Part shown: positions 6,350 through 6,403 of the stretch, piece by piece | How the letters are laid out: every line of letters starts with the position of its first letter | How positions within the stretch are numbered: position 1 is the first letter of the stretch | Origin: CSSED10-109M sp964349455 | Lineage (GTDB): Bacteria > Bacillota_I > Bacilli_A > RF39 > UBA660 | DNA length: 6,403 nt | Direction of reading: 5' to 3' | NCBI GenBank assembly: GCA_964349455.1 | Contig: CAYGGG010000044.1 | Location: forward strand, 1-6,403 | Notes under the pieces: model-generated | Told to the model about the DNA's origin: nothing | Seen by the model: only the letters and a program-made list of their open reading frames with translations | Databases searched by the model: none | Position numbers and translations under genes: made by a program

Positions 6350-6371
6350 ATTTTGATTAATAAATCAAAAT
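6350..6371 (-). repeat. Short inverted repeat ahead of the RDD gene
   Basis: ATTTTGATT (6350-6358) and AATCAAAAT (6363-6371) are perfect 9-bp inverted copies around a 4-bp loop. It lies 18 bp upstream of the RDD start, just before its SD. On the minus strand no T-run follows, so it is a poor terminator candidate. On the plus strand GGGATCC follows, again no T-run. It could be an operator-like site or a weak hairpin; with only A/T-rich arms, chance is possible. Confidence 0.35.
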
Positions 6372-6403
6372 GGGATCCTGCTGTGGATGTAGTAGTTCAA
6401 AGG

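Noticed and set aside
6350..6371. Intrinsic terminator of a gene upstream of RDD
   Set aside because: The hairpin stem is A/T rich and no T-run follows in either direction.
6357..6403. Possible 3' end of an upstream minus-strand gene: one frame reads FELLHPQQDPILIY then TAA at 6359-6357, another reads PLNYYIHSRIPF then TGA at 6367-6365
   Set aside because: Only about 12-15 codons are visible, more than one frame is open, and neither peptide is recognisable, so no gene end can be chosen.
6371..6403. tRNA-like look of the plus-strand edge (GTTCAAAGG)
   Set aside because: The bases around GTTCAA do not allow a five-pair T-stem, and no acceptor, D or anticodon arm is visible.

Overview
The window reads as an AT-rich, low-GC Gram-positive type genome with every gene on the minus strand. 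TGA is a true stop here: two genes end in TGA inside ATGA overlaps, and tryptophans are encoded by TGG. That argues against the Mycoplasma/Spiroplasma code. Together with the very low GC, the MgpA/NrnA-like DHH protein and the compact operon, it fits a Mollicutes-related or Bacilli lineage with the standard code (Acholeplasma/Izemoplasma/Haloplasma-like). This placement is an inference from style, not a taxonomic identification.

Layout, read in the direction of transcription (right to left). At 6332-2169 there is a tight four-gene housekeeping operon: an RDD-family membrane protein, lysyl-tRNA synthetase (lysS), acetate kinase (ackA) and a DHH/DHHA1 phosphoesterase of the NrnA type. The genes overlap by 4 bp or are 8-11 bp apart, each has a good ribosome binding site, and a clear intrinsic terminator at 2163-2186 closes the operon and contains the last stop codon. 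Then, 31 bp beyond the hairpin, an IS256-family insertion sequence of about 2.13 kb occupies 2131-1. It is bounded by imperfect 27-bp inverted repeats, and its left end coincides with the window edge, so a target duplication cannot be seen.

The IS is the unusual part. IS256 relatives normally carry one transposase gene in about 1.3-1.5 kb. This one has two genes overlapping by ATGA. The downstream gene (1311-76) is a complete transposase with D173, D239, E345 and the C260-x2-H263 motif in place. The upstream gene (2078/2105-1308) is colinear, almost without gaps, with the catalytic half of that same transposase (about a third identical over the first 100 residues, about a quarter overall). 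It lacks the N-terminal DNA-binding half and has lost all three DDE residues and the C/H pair, yet keeps an open frame of over 250 codons in very AT-rich DNA. It looks like a maintained, catalytically dead 'pseudotransposase' co-expressed with the active enzyme.

Two further features suggest how the pair is controlled. A near-consensus promoter at the 3' end of the transposase gene points outward; in an excised circle it would read across the junction into the two genes. An inverted repeat just upstream of the pseudotransposase start could form an mRNA hairpin. The promoter, the hairpin and the role of the dead protein are inferences that need comparative or experimental tests.
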